A model generated the notes under the pieces. It ran no database searches. It saw only the letters and a list, made by a program, of their open reading frames with translations, and had not been told where the DNA came from. Positions 31,670-39,790 of a stretch of DNA of 64,000 bases are shown here, piece by piece; the first letter of the stretch is position 1, and the number at the start of each line of letters is the position of its first letter. The DNA lies in assembly GCA_028284125.1 (NCBI GenBank), contig JANQSI010000023.1, forward strand, positions 1 to 64,000, read 5' to 3'. The stretch is from Cyclobacteriaceae bacterium (GTDB lineage Bacteria; Bacteroidota; Bacteroidia; Cytophagales; Cyclobacteriaceae). The position numbers were made by a program, and so were the translations under genes.

Positions 31670-32191
31670 ATGAAAGCAACTACCATAATCCGAAAGGTGA
31701 AACCTTCAGAAATACAGGAACTCCTTGAGATTGGAAGTTCAACCTTCACTGATTCATTTGCAGCCTTGAACAACAAGGAGGATTTTGATCAATACATGGA
31801 GAAAAGTTTCACTTTAGAAAGGATCACGGATGAATACAATAACCCAGAATCTCACTTTTACTTCGCATGTCAAAAGGAAGATATTGTTGGCTATTTGAAG
31901 CTCAATCAGGGGAAAGCACAAACGGAAGATACATTAGAAAATGCTCTCGAAATTGAGCGCATTTATGTCCGTTCAGGGCTGCAAGGAAGTGGTATTGGTC
32001 AACTTCTTTTTAACAAAGCGATTGATTTAGCAAGGGGAAATAGTTTCAAACAAGTCTGGTTAGGCGTTTGGGAAAAGAATACTGCCGCTATAAGGTTTTA
32101 CGAAAGAAATGGTTTTGAAAAATTTGCCACCCACCCATTCAAATTGGGAAGCGACGATCAAACCGACATACTGATGAAATTGGAATTTTAA
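31670..32191 (+). CDS. GNAT-family N-acetyltransferase
   Basis: 173 residues from the ATG at 31670; upstream in-frame codons overlap the methyltransferase and are not used. The acetyl-CoA binding motif is visible as RSGLQGSGIGQLLFNKAI, preceded by IERIYV and followed by VWLGVWEKNTAAIRFYERNGF, the normal GNAT order. The substrate is unknown; the ending (FKLGSDDQTDILMKLEF) is like that of RimI- or PaiA-type enzymes. It starts 11 bp after the methyltransferase stop, so it is probably in the same transcript, though it need not belong to the pathway. Confidence 0.88.
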   Translation: MKATTIIRKVKPSEIQELLEIGSSTFTDSFAALNNKEDFDQYMEKSFTLERITDEYNNPESHFYFACQKEDIVGYLKLNQGKAQTEDTLENALEIERIYVRSGLQGSGIGQLLFNKAIDLARGNSFKQVWLGVWEKNTAAIRFYERNGFEKFATHPFKLGSDDQTDILMKLEF

Positions 32192-32240
32192 TCAATCCAT
32201 CAATCTAATCCTCCAATCCAAAATCCCCCAATCTAAAATC
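32192..32240. repeat. Short degenerate AATC-rich repeat between convergent genes
   Basis: Four or more imperfect copies of AATCYAA/AATCCMM in 49 bp, the last two being CCAATCCAAAATCC and CCAATCTAAAATC. It lies between the convergent ends of the acetyltransferase and EF-hand genes. No function is visible. Confidence 0.5.
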
Positions 32241-32259
32241 TTTCTATCGAAAAATCCTC

Positions 32260-32814
32260 TTATCTCCAATCACCAAAAATCAGATTACCCGGCGAATTGG
32301 TATCGTTTGATTTGAAGAAATTTCTCAGACCATTAATCATTTCATCAGCCGAGATCATTCCATCCTTATTTGAATCTAGTTCGTCAAAACTTTGATCGGC
32401 ATGTTCCTGCGGAATTTTGTAAATCGTCAACATGTTGGCATATTCATCCTTAGAAATAAAATGATCCCTGTTCATGTCGAACAGATCAAAGATATGTCTG
32501 CTGGTCCGGTGTATGTAGTATTCCAACACCCCGTTATTTCCTCCTTCAAAGAGCTGGTCTCTGAAAAATTCGATCCAATCCCATAAGGTTAAACTTAATT
32601 CCGGGTTGTCAGCATCGGTCAGCAATTGAACAAACAGGCGGTGCGATTTTATGAGGATCAATTTTGCAGCCCTGGATTCAGGTCCAAGACCAACTTTCTC
32701 AATGATCCTTTTTCCAACATTTACGAAATCTTCAGGCTGTAAGTGCCCGTTCCTGTCAATATCTAGGACATTAAAAAAATGGTGGATTTTTCGCTTCTGG
32801 ATTTCCGAAAGCAT
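32260..32814 (-). CDS. Four-EF-hand calcium-binding protein
   Basis: 184 residues with no signal peptide. EF-hand loops are DIDRNGHLQPED (about 18-29), a degenerate second site around DADNPELSLTLW, DMNRDHFISKDE (about 117-128) and DSNKDGMISADE (about 151-162). Three have good Asp/Asn/Glu ligands. The arrangement and the long helices between resemble sarcoplasmic calcium-binding protein or calexcitin of animals and a set of bacterial EF-hand proteins. It is probably a cytoplasmic calcium buffer or sensor. It is monocistronic and divergent from the aldehyde dehydrogenase gene. Confidence 0.88.
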   Translation of the reverse strand: MLSEIQKRKIHHFFNVLDIDRNGHLQPEDFVNVGKRIIEKVGLGPESRAAKLILIKSHRLFVQLLTDADNPELSLTLWDWIEFFRDQLFEGGNNGVLEYYIHRTSRHIFDLFDMNRDHFISKDEYANMLTIYKIPQEHADQSFDELDSNKDGMISADEMINGLRNFFKSNDTNSPGNLIFGDWR

Positions 32815-32894
32815 ACGTAAGGCAACTTATTAGTGGTAACTAACCTTTAACTTAATCCATTTTGATAGGAAAGGCTAAGAAAGCCATTATAAAA

Positions 32895-32925
32895 TTTTTC
32901 AAGGTCAATCCATTTCTTAGCTTTG
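32895..32925 (+). promoter_or_regulatory. Promoter of the aldehyde dehydrogenase gene
   Basis: TAGCTTTG (32918-32925) matches TAnnTTTG exactly. At 19 bp upstream is TTTT (32895-32898), one base from TTTG. It lies 24 bp before the ATG at 32950, which supports that start over the TTG at 32923. Confidence 0.55.
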
Positions 32926-32949
32926 CCGACTCATATTACCTCTATAACA

Positions 32950-34488
32950 ATGACCCACAAAATCTCACATATTTTAGAAAAACTAGAAATCGAATCAGTA
33001 AATAAAGGTGCAGCCATTGGCAAACAATGGATTGACTCCTCTGGTGAGACCATTTCATCCCACTCCCCCGTCGATGGGGAAGAAATTGCTAAAGTGACTC
33101 TGGCTGATGAAACAGCTTATGAAAAAGTGATAGTGGCGGCTGAAGAAGCATTTAAGGAATGGCGATTGCTCCCAGCACCGCAGCGTGGTGAAATTGTAAG
33201 ACAGTTTGGAAATGAGTTAAGAACTTATAAGCAAGAGCTCGGAACTTTGGTTTCGTACGAAATGGGAAAATCCTTGCAAGAAGGATTGGGGGAAGTGCAA
33301 GAAATGATAGACATCTGTGATTTTGCTGTTGGTCTTTCGAGACAGTTATACGGTTTGACCATGCATTCTGAGCGCCCTTCGCACAGAATGTACGAGCAAT
33401 GGCATCCACTTGGTGTGGTTGGAATAATCTCAGCCTTCAACTTTCCTGTGGCTGTTTGGGCTTGGAATTCTGCCTTGGCATGGGTTTGTGGTGATGTGTG
33501 TGTCTGGAAACCTTCAGAGAAGGTGCCATTGTCAGCTATCGCATGTCAAAAAATAGCTCAAAGAGTTCTTGAAGAAAACAACATTCATCCGGGAGTTTGT
33601 GGCTTGGTAATTGGCGATGTTGAAATCGGGAAGAAGCTTGCCGCAGATACACGAGTGCCTTTGATTTCAGCGACAGGATCTACTCGCATGGGTAAAGCTG
33701 TAGGTGCCGCAGTTGGCGCTCGATTAGGTAAGCAAATCCTTGAGCTTGGTGGAAATAATGCCATTATTATTTCCGAACATTCAGATCTTGATTTGGTTAT
33801 TCCGGGGGCAGTATTCGGAGCAGTTGGAACTGCAGGGCAAAGATGTACGACTACAAGGAGGTTAATCATCAACGACAAGGTGTATGAGGAAGTGAAGCAA
33901 AGACTGGTCAAAGCTTATGGACAATTGAAAATTGGTGATCCATTGGATGAAAACAATCACGTAGGCCCACTCATTGACAAAGATGCTGTGGCGATGTACG
34001 AATCGGCTATGGAGAAGATAGCCGCAGAAGGAGGAAAAACGGTGATAGAAGGAGAAGTGTTGAACGGAGCAGGGTACGAATCAGGTTGCTATGTAAGGCC
34101 AGCGATTTATGAAGTCAACAACGATTATGAAATTGTTTGCAACGAAACGTTTGCTCCTATTCTATACTTGATCAAATACAATGGCATTGAAGAAGCGATT
34201 GCCATGCAAAATGCTGTTCCGCAGGGACTTTCTTCAGCAATAATGACAACCAATATCCGCGAGTCTGAATTGTTCTTGTCACAAGCTGGATCAGATTGCG
34301 GTATTGCTAATGTAAACATCGGAACTTCAGGAGCTGAAATTGGCGGAGCTTTCGGCGGTGAAAAAGAAACAGGTGGCGGACGAGAGTCCGGATCAGATTC
34401 CTGGAAAGCTTACATGAGGAGACAAACCAATACGATCAACTATTCCAAGGAACTGCCGTTGGCACAAGGAATCAAGTTTGAGCTATAA
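32950..34488 (+). CDS. Aldehyde dehydrogenase, ALDH7 / piperideine-6-carboxylate dehydrogenase-like
   Basis: 512 residues from the ATG at 32950. Catalytic Cys299 is in GTAGQRCTTTRR and the general base Glu265 in QILELGGNNA. The nucleotide-binding ISATGSTRMGKAV motif and the ALDH7-type ending (GGAFGGEKETGGGRESGSDS, then KAYMRRQTNT) are also visible. ALDH7 enzymes oxidise alpha-aminoadipate semialdehyde in lysine catabolism with NAD+, which is the likely reaction. No lysine-degradation partner is in view. The gene is alone, with its own promoter, and ends 2 bp from a convergent gene. Confidence 0.9.
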   Translation: MTHKISHILEKLEIESVNKGAAIGKQWIDSSGETISSHSPVDGEEIAKVTLADETAYEKVIVAAEEAFKEWRLLPAPQRGEIVRQFGNELRTYKQELGTLVSYEMGKSLQEGLGEVQEMIDICDFAVGLSRQLYGLTMHSERPSHRMYEQWHPLGVVGIISAFNFPVAVWAWNSALAWVCGDVCVWKPSEKVPLSAIACQKIAQRVLEENNIHPGVCGLVIGDVEIGKKLAADTRVPLISATGSTRMGKAVGAAVGARLGKQILELGGNNAIIISEHSDLDLVIPGAVFGAVGTAGQRCTTTRRLIINDKVYEEVKQRLVKAYGQLKIGDPLDENNHVGPLIDKDAVAMYESAMEKIAAEGGKTVIEGEVLNGAGYESGCYVRPAIYEVNNDYEIVCNETFAPILYLIKYNGIEEAIAMQNAVPQGLSSAIMTTNIRESELFLSQAGSDCGIANVNIGTSGAEIGGAFGGEKETGGGRESGSDSWKAYMRRQTNTINYSKELPLAQGIKFEL

Positions 34489-34490
34489 AC

Positions 34491-35651
34491 TTATCGATTG
34501 GAAACAGCCAGCTTCACTCTTAGCTGATTGTTTTGCTGATCCTTAAAGATCAACTGGTAGTAACCATCTTTAAGACGACTGACTTCATTCTCCAGGTGAG
34601 AAATATTGGCATCTGTCAGATATACTTTTCCGCTTAAGTCAACTAAACTCACCGTAGTTTCCAAAGAGGTTGCGTACACATTAAATGAACCTCCGTTGTA
34701 GGGATTAGGACCAAAGCTTATTTGATCAGATAAATCATTTCTAAGAAATACAAGTGGTGAATACTCAAATCGACCATCGAAATCAACTTGTTTCAATCGA
34801 TAGTAAGCATTCGAGTTAAACGAGCGATCCTCAAAAGTGTAAGAATGTAGTTGTGAAGTAGTTCCATTGCCATTAACAAAACCTATGGCTGTGAAAGATT
34901 CACCATCAATACTTTTTTCTATTTGGAACCCTTGATTGTTTAGTTCTGTCGCTGTTACCCATCTTAGTGTTGCTGCTGAATTTGAAACAGCTCCTTTAAA
35001 AGAAACAAGTTCAACCGGTAAAGTAGCATCACCACAATCGGAAGTACAATCTCCAAGGTCACTATCAACTGTTCCTCCTCCACTGCTGTCTACACCTCCA
35101 CTAATTGAGTTACCAGAATTATCAGAATTGATGGTACCGTTATTTTCCGTTCCACTGCTTGTCGTGATTGAGCTTCCATTCTCAAGATTAACCGTAGCCC
35201 CACTTTCTATAACCACTCCATCGCCAGTGCTTTCAAAACTTCCCCCATCAAGGGTTGTTTGTCCACCACCTTTAACTTCTAGTTTTCCAGCTGCAACTAA
35301 ACTACCAGTGATAACTAATGTCCCTTCGTTGGTTATACTCCCCGTAATGTTTCCAATGTCGCCATTTATCGTAAGTGTACATGAACTGCAAATTGTAATA
35401 TTTCCACTTAAGGTGGTGATATTTCCATCAATGGTTAGTTGGCCATCTTTGACTTCTACATTGCCGCTCAGCGTTCCAATGTCTGCTCCAAGAATCCCAC
35501 ATTCTCCTCCGTCGATTTCAACCCCATCTTCAACATTGTCTTCGACATCACCTCCACCTCCGCAGGCAGGAATAGTGGTAGCTATTAAACTAAATGGGAA
35601 TGATATGGCCAAAATTATGATCCATATCAAGGAAATTTTTCTTAGTGGCAT
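34491..35651 (-). CDS. Secreted repetitive protein with T9SS-type C-terminal domain
   Basis: 386 residues. After a signal segment (to about residue 25) comes a low-complexity region of short beta repeats (G-N-I-T, N-G-T-I, G-S-I-T; about 50-200), probably a small beta-helix, with a Cys-rich start (CGGGGD, GECGILG, CSSC). The second half begins LPVELVSFKGAVSNSAATL and has RWVTATELNNQGFQIEKS and YYRLKQVDFDG, the standard linker module of Bacteroidota T9SS cargo. It closes with a sorting-domain-like region (FGPNPYNGGSFNVYA to LRVKLAVSNR). It is likely a surface or secreted structural protein of unknown role. Confidence 0.82.
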   Translation of the reverse strand: MPLRKISLIWIIILAISFPFSLIATTIPACGGGGDVEDNVEDGVEIDGGECGILGADIGTLSGNVEVKDGQLTIDGNITTLSGNITICSSCTLTINGDIGNITGSITNEGTLVITGSLVAAGKLEVKGGGQTTLDGGSFESTGDGVVIESGATVNLENGSSITTSSGTENNGTINSDNSGNSISGGVDSSGGGTVDSDLGDCTSDCGDATLPVELVSFKGAVSNSAATLRWVTATELNNQGFQIEKSIDGESFTAIGFVNGNGTTSQLHSYTFEDRSFNSNAYYRLKQVDFDGRFEYSPLVFLRNDLSDQISFGPNPYNGGSFNVYATSLETTVSLVDLSGKVYLTDANISHLENEVSRLKDGYYQLIFKDQQNNQLRVKLAVSNR

Positions 35652-35736
35652 AAGAACAAATTAGGGTGATAAGCAAAGATCAGAAGATCACTTGAAAGTA
35701 ACAGAACTAAAAAGATGAAGTCAGTCTATTATTCGA

Positions 35737-36888
35737 TCAATTGAGGTTTTTGTCATATATGAGCCTTCCCAATTCTGCAAGAAAGGGCAATCCTACCTCC
35801 TCGTACTCGTATTCTCCATCATTATAAATCTGATTCCCATTGACATGTATGGTGGCTGCTAAGAAAAATTCTATGTCATTTTTCGTATCTCTTATGTGAG
35901 CAACATCAGTCAGATACCCATAAGCCCAGCCTACCTTGTTTCTGATTTCAACATGATCTGGATAGCTGCTCTCTTCTTGATCCCCGTATATGAAGAACTT
36001 GACGTAATTGTCTTGAAGTGTATCAATCGGGTAAGGAAGATTTTTAGGTCTAAGAAGCATGATTTTTTCCAACTCCTCATAAGTAGACTGAGAGAAGCCA
36101 TACTGCTGATTTTCATCAAACAACTCTGGTTTCACTACTCGCTCCAGACATCCAAGCAAGTCTGGTAGTGAAATGAAATTTTTCTGAGAAAAGTCAAACG
36201 GTTCATTGACAGTTTCTCCATCCTTTCGATACCCAACTCCCCGAAGTTGATTTTGAATTTCAAGACTGCCTTCAAAAGAATTCAAAACGGGTTCAAAGTT
36301 CAGTTCTCCTCCAGAACCAATGAGTCTTGCTTTGAATGTGTTTCGATTGGATTCTTGAGTAAATGAGAAAGCACTTTCGCTTAGTTGATGAACAATCCGA
36401 GAGGATCTAATTCCCAAGCCATGATTAAGGCTATTAAGGTAATCTTTTCCAAGCCACCCGTACAAGATATTATAGGCTTGATTGTCACTAAAAGTGAAGA
36501 TCTTGTTTATGAGGTTTGCAACGGTTGGTTCTTCATTGAACAATGAATCAAAAACAATTTTTCGTGGGTTATGCTCTGACGAATCAATCATTAACTTTGA
36601 ATTGAGACCAAATCCAATTTCTTCCAACTTTTTAGTGGCCGCAAACGCAATTGGCATTTTTACCGTACTCGCTGGGTAGAAAAACTGGTTGGGATTGACA
36701 TTGAAGTTTTGATGAATAATGCTATCACCTTCAATTTTCCCATAGATAATCTGAATTTCATGTTTTGGATCATTCAATGTCTTCTGGAAAAATTCACTGC
36801 CTCCGGCCAGAATCTCTGAAAGTTCATCTTTCTTGTTGGGTGCACAACCAAGAATGGAAACGGAAAGAATTAATGCAATTAGTCTCAT
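35737..36888 (-). CDS. Class A beta-lactamase-like lipoprotein
   Basis: 383 residues from the ATG at 36888 (a TTG lies three codons upstream). MRLIALILSVSILGC gives a lipobox with Cys15. The serine hydrolase motifs are in place: S-x-x-K as Ser74-Thr-Val-Lys77 (YPASTVKMP), SDN at 134-136 (FTFSDNQAYN), and KVG in RNKVGWAYG where KTG is usual. The order fits the beta-lactamase2 family (PF13354). It may be a lactamase or, more likely given the changed third motif and the lipid anchor, a penicillin-binding-like hydrolase or esterase of unknown substrate. It is divergent from the thioesterase gene with 32 bp between. Confidence 0.85.
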   Translation of the reverse strand: MRLIALILSVSILGCAPNKKDELSEILAGGSEFFQKTLNDPKHEIQIIYGKIEGDSIIHQNFNVNPNQFFYPASTVKMPIAFAATKKLEEIGFGLNSKLMIDSSEHNPRKIVFDSLFNEEPTVANLINKIFTFSDNQAYNILYGWLGKDYLNSLNHGLGIRSSRIVHQLSESAFSFTQESNRNTFKARLIGSGGELNFEPVLNSFEGSLEIQNQLRGVGYRKDGETVNEPFDFSQKNFISLPDLLGCLERVVKPELFDENQQYGFSQSTYEELEKIMLLRPKNLPYPIDTLQDNYVKFFIYGDQEESSYPDHVEIRNKVGWAYGYLTDVAHIRDTKNDIEFFLAATIHVNGNQIYNDGEYEYEEVGLPFLAELGRLIYDKNLN

Positions 36889-36920
36889 ATCAATCAAAGA
36901 TACCGTTCTATCTTAGAATC

Positions 36921-37301
36921 ATGGAGATATTTGAAAAGTCGATAGTTGTAAATGAGAAACACCTGGATGAATTGAATCACGTGAATAATGTGGTCTTTTT
37001 ACAGTGGGTCCAGGATATCTCTAAAGAACACTGGCTTTCAAAAACGGATGAAAAGGTCAATTCCAAAATGTATTGGGTGGTTAGAAGCCATCATCTTGAA
37101 TACAAAAAGCAGGTCTTTTTGGGAGAACAACTTCAGATCAAAACCTTTGTGACCGGTTATAAAGGGCCGTTCTCAGAACGAGTGGTTGAAATTTATTGCG
37201 ATGATGAACTCGCAGCAAAAGCTAAGTCAAATTGGTGCCTCTTGGATCGTGAAAACAATAAGCCAATGACGGTTTCGAAGAAGTTGCAAAGTCTTTTTTA
37301 G
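36921..37301 (+). CDS. Acyl-CoA thioesterase, hotdog fold (4HBT/YbgC-like)
   Basis: 126 residues from the ATG at 36921; the frame is open further upstream but would overlap the divergent lipoprotein gene. The start VNEKHLDELNHVNNVVFLQW is the 4-hydroxybenzoyl-CoA thioesterase signature (Asp/Glu-x-x-x-H-x-N). LEYKKQVFLGEQLQIKTFV and CDDELAAKAKSNWCLLD form the later hotdog strands. It likely hydrolyses short- or medium-chain acyl-CoA in the cytoplasm. It converges on the outer-membrane protein gene with 2 bp between stops. Confidence 0.87.
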   Translation: MEIFEKSIVVNEKHLDELNHVNNVVFLQWVQDISKEHWLSKTDEKVNSKMYWVVRSHHLEYKKQVFLGEQLQIKTFVTGYKGPFSERVVEIYCDDELAAKAKSNWCLLDRENNKPMTVSKKLQSLF

Positions 37302-37303
37302 TA

Positions 37304-37864
37304 TCACTTAGAAAAAAGAGTGAAACCAAGCTCAACCTCACCAACCGCACTCAGCTCTGGTTTAGCATTTACCCTGTTGGTAAACCCGGGACCGATACTG
37401 AAGCCAAAGTGTATCCCACTTTTGTAGTTGCGCTGCATACCCCATACAACCCCAAAAGAGTATTGCTCCCTTTCCACATCGGGGATAAAATACTCAGCAC
37501 TTTGGAGCGCTTTGAAACGATAACCACTGAAGTAGCCAATGTAATTTCCAGAGTTGTTTCGGAGATTTCCTTTTCTTGGCTTTCTCTTGAAATAAACTCT
37601 GTAGCTTGAATAAATCCAAGGGTATAGAAAAAGTTTTGATGAAGTTTCACCCGAGAAACCTTCCATTGTATAATGATTGAATCCAGTTCCTGCAGCAAGT
37701 GTGATTGAACTTCCATCAGAAATTTTTCTCTCATATGAAAGTGACGGAACCAGCAGATTGATATTTAACTGGTTATTGGATAATTGTACTTTCTGAGCAA
37801 TAGGGTCTTGCCCAATTGATTTTAGAGTCCAAATGCTTAGAAGTACAACTATCATTCTTTTCAT
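37304..37864 (-). CDS. Small outer-membrane beta-barrel-like protein
   Basis: 186 residues with a signal peptide (MKRMIVVLLSIWTLKSIGQ) and alternating amphipathic strands through the mature part (SITLAAGTGF, NYIGYFSGYRF, YSFGVVWGMQR, HFGFSIGPGF, VELGFTLFSK). The size suggests an 8-strand OmpA/OmpW-like barrel. No family motif is recognisable, so this is a structural guess from strand pattern. Together with the tRNA-Ala just upstream it is on the minus strand. Confidence 0.7.
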   Translation of the reverse strand: MKRMIVVLLSIWTLKSIGQDPIAQKVQLSNNQLNINLLVPSLSYERKISDGSSITLAAGTGFNHYTMEGFSGETSSKLFLYPWIYSSYRVYFKRKPRKGNLRNNSGNYIGYFSGYRFKALQSAEYFIPDVEREQYSFGVVWGMQRNYKSGIHFGFSIGPGFTNRVNAKPELSAVGEVELGFTLFSK

Positions 37865-37918
37865 TAATTGAAAATACGAAAAAATGACAAGAACCTCAAA
37901 AGGGTATGGATGATAAAG

Positions 37919-37992
37919 TGGAGCTAGCCGGATTCGAACCGGCGGCCTCTACACTGCCAGTGTAGCGCTCTAGCCAACTGAGCTATAGCCCC
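37919..37992 (-). tRNA. tRNA-Ala (anticodon GGC)
   Basis: 74 nt cloverleaf on the minus strand: acceptor GGGGCTA/TAGCTCC with discriminator A, D arm TAGCTCAGTTGGCTAGAGCG, anticodon stem CTACA/TGTAG around CTGGCAG giving GGC, and T arm GCCGGTTCGAATCCGGC. CCA is not encoded. Confidence 0.95.
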
Positions 37993-38034
37993 AATTGTTT
38001 GCCTTGAATGGCCGACGAAATTAAATAGAAAAAG

Positions 38035-38520
38035 CTACTTTATTACCCTACGAAAGTTTTTCACATTCTTCCTGTAATAGTCGCTCATCAAATTTGATTC
38101 GACCACTCCCCTGGTTGATGAAGAGTGAATGAAATTAATCTTGTCTTTCCCAACATGAGTGATCATCCCGGTATGCCACCATCGACTTCCTTTTTGCTTG
38201 AATTTAAAAAAGACAATATCCCCCTTTTTTATGCCGTTCCAACCCCTTTTCTTCCCAACTTTTGATTGTTCTTTAGCCGTTCTTGGTAGTCTTACGCCAA
38301 TGGTTTTATAGGAATTGTGAATCAGGCCTGAACAATCAATTCCACTTTTTGTCATACCTCCCCACTTGTAAGGAGTGCCGATATAAGATCGTGCGGTAGC
38401 AATTGCTGTTTCGATCTTTTGTTTTTTCTTCTTTTTCTTTTTTTGAGCCTCAACAGGTGCTAAAGAAACCAGCGATACTAGAAGAACAAGAAGAAATGAT
38501 ATGTGAATTTTATATTTCAA
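38035..38520 (-). CDS. NlpC/P60-family cell-wall peptidase
   Basis: 161 residues. A signal peptide (to about residue 26) is followed by seven consecutive lysines, then the NlpC/P60 domain. The catalytic residues are visible: Cys63 in GIDCSGLI, His116 in WWHTGMI and the third polar residue His132 in FIHSSS. It likely cleaves peptidoglycan peptide stems in the periplasm. The start is TTG at 38520, overlapping the TGA of the Dps gene (TTGA), and no ATG is available for the signal peptide. The lysine run is unusual and could bind anionic wall polymers (inference). Confidence 0.9.
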   Translation of the reverse strand: MKYKIHISFLLVLLVSLVSLAPVEAQKKKKKKKQKIETAIATARSYIGTPYKWGGMTKSGIDCSGLIHNSYKTIGVRLPRTAKEQSKVGKKRGWNGIKKGDIVFFKFKQKGSRWWHTGMITHVGKDKINFIHSSSTRGVVESNLMSDYYRKNVKNFRRVIK

Positions 38521-38957
38521 TTACCTAGCCACGAATTGAACATCCAAAGTGTTTTCTGCTGAAGGTTCACCAAACCAATCATCATATCTTCAGTTTCGTT
38601 ATCCCCTAAATCAGACGCTATTTCTTTCACTTTATTTTCCTGGCTAATCAAAGACTCGATATTTTTTACCAATGTTTCAACACAATCTCTGTCTTTCGAA
38701 ACACCTTTAGCTGCTGAAATTTGTGAAGTTGACAAGTAGTCTTCAAACGTATGAAGTGGTTGCCCACCGATAGTTAAAATCCGCTCTGCTATTTCATCAA
38801 TATTCGTCAAGGCTTCGGTGTAAAGCTCCTCAAATTTCATGTGAAGTTCGAAGAAACTTGTCCCCTTAATGTTCCAATGAAATCCACGTGTATTTTGGTA
38901 ATAAAGATGAAAATCTGCTAAGAGTTGGTTGAGTTCAGAAACTAGGTTTTTGTTCAT
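38517..38957 (-). CDS. dps: Dps-family ferritin-like DNA-protection protein
   Basis: 146 residues. The intersubunit ferroxidase ligands are at the same spacing as in E. coli Dps: His27 (FHWNIKG), His39, Asp54 and Glu58 (NIDEIAERI), with Glu43 in place of the fifth Asp. The protein forms a 12-subunit shell that oxidises Fe2+ with peroxide and protects DNA. It has a short N-terminus without the lysine-rich DNA-binding tail of E. coli. It starts 4 bp after the methyltransferase gene and overlaps the peptidase gene by 4 bp, so the three form an operon. Confidence 0.92.
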   Translation of the reverse strand: MNKNLVSELNQLLADFHLYYQNTRGFHWNIKGTSFFELHMKFEELYTEALTNIDEIAERILTIGGQPLHTFEDYLSTSQISAAKGVSKDRDCVETLVKNIESLISQENKVKEIASDLGDNETEDMMIGLVNLQQKTLWMFNSWLGN

Positions 38958-38961
38958 GATT

Positions 38962-39732
38962 TTACTTTGTTAAAATACAAAATAAGTCCAGGTTTCGTTC
39001 ATCTTTTTCCTTTACCAAATAGTCTTCATGAACGATGGATTTTACAAGCTCATCGTCCGAATCCTTCAGCTTGTTTCGATTCCTTCGGTTCATCAGATCA
39101 TAAGGTATTCTCAAAACTGATGCTGGCAATCGATACTGTAAGTCAAAAACGTCAAAGCGCATTACTTTATTAACGGAAGCCTTGTTTTGTTCATAATACT
39201 CCATGACTTTTTCATTTCCTGCAATTCCTTTCATTTCGACATTTTGAAAATACTTCCCGCACAATTCTTCCAATTGATCCCCTGTGTATTCACGCTCATG
39301 CCAAGGATTTCTGGAAAGTGTCATTTTAATATTTGGTGTCGTGATTAAAGCTTTTCCTCTTGGTTTCAGCACGCGGTAAATCTCTTTGATAAATTCCTCA
39401 TCTTTTTTGACATGTTCAATCACTTGGAAAGTTACAATCGTGTCGAAAGAATTATCTTCAAATGGGAATGGTGGAAATACTCCATCGGAAAATTGGTAAT
39501 CTGGATATTTCCTGGAAAGTGCTTCAGTCACACTTTTTATTTTGTCAATCCCGGTGTAGGAATCAGCAGTTGGGGCTAGTAATTCTACTCCCCGACCTTC
39601 ACCGCAACCCAATTCCAATAGATCTCCTTTTATGTAAGGGTTTGCAGCGTAATAAGCTTTTAATAAACGCTGATGGATAGGATTATCAGATGGAATTTTG
39701 TCCGAAGCAATTTCAGTTGTGTAAACACCCAT
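38962..39732 (-). CDS. Class I SAM-dependent methyltransferase
   Basis: 256 residues. The fold is clear from motif I LLELGCGEGRGVELL, YTGIDKIKSV, the FPFEDNSFDTIVTFQVIEHV post-motif and ALITTPNIKMT. This is a Methyltransf_11/23-type enzyme. The ending (MNRRNRNKL, EDYLVKEKDERNLDLFCI) is found in methyltransferases of Bacteroidota surface-polysaccharide or lipid metabolism, but the substrate is not readable. It is the first gene of the operon with Dps and the NlpC/P60 peptidase, divergent from the GWxTD gene. Confidence 0.85.
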   Translation of the reverse strand: MGVYTTEIASDKIPSDNPIHQRLLKAYYAANPYIKGDLLELGCGEGRGVELLAPTADSYTGIDKIKSVTEALSRKYPDYQFSDGVFPPFPFEDNSFDTIVTFQVIEHVKKDEEFIKEIYRVLKPRGKALITTPNIKMTLSRNPWHEREYTGDQLEELCGKYFQNVEMKGIAGNEKVMEYYEQNKASVNKVMRFDVFDLQYRLPASVLRIPYDLMNRRNRNKLKDSDDELVKSIVHEDYLVKEKDERNLDLFCILTK

Positions 39733-39790
39733 GGATTATCTACTAAATCAGGATGCAAAGAAATCAATTATTTAACTAATTTGGAGGTTA

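Noticed and set aside
32192-32240. AATC-rich tract as a CRISPR array
   Set aside because: Units are short, degenerate and without spacers; it is a simple intergenic repeat.
36765-36920. A 52-residue N-terminal extension of the thioesterase
   Set aside because: It would overlap the divergent lipoprotein gene, including its signal peptide. The ATG at 36921 starts exactly at the family's usual first strand.
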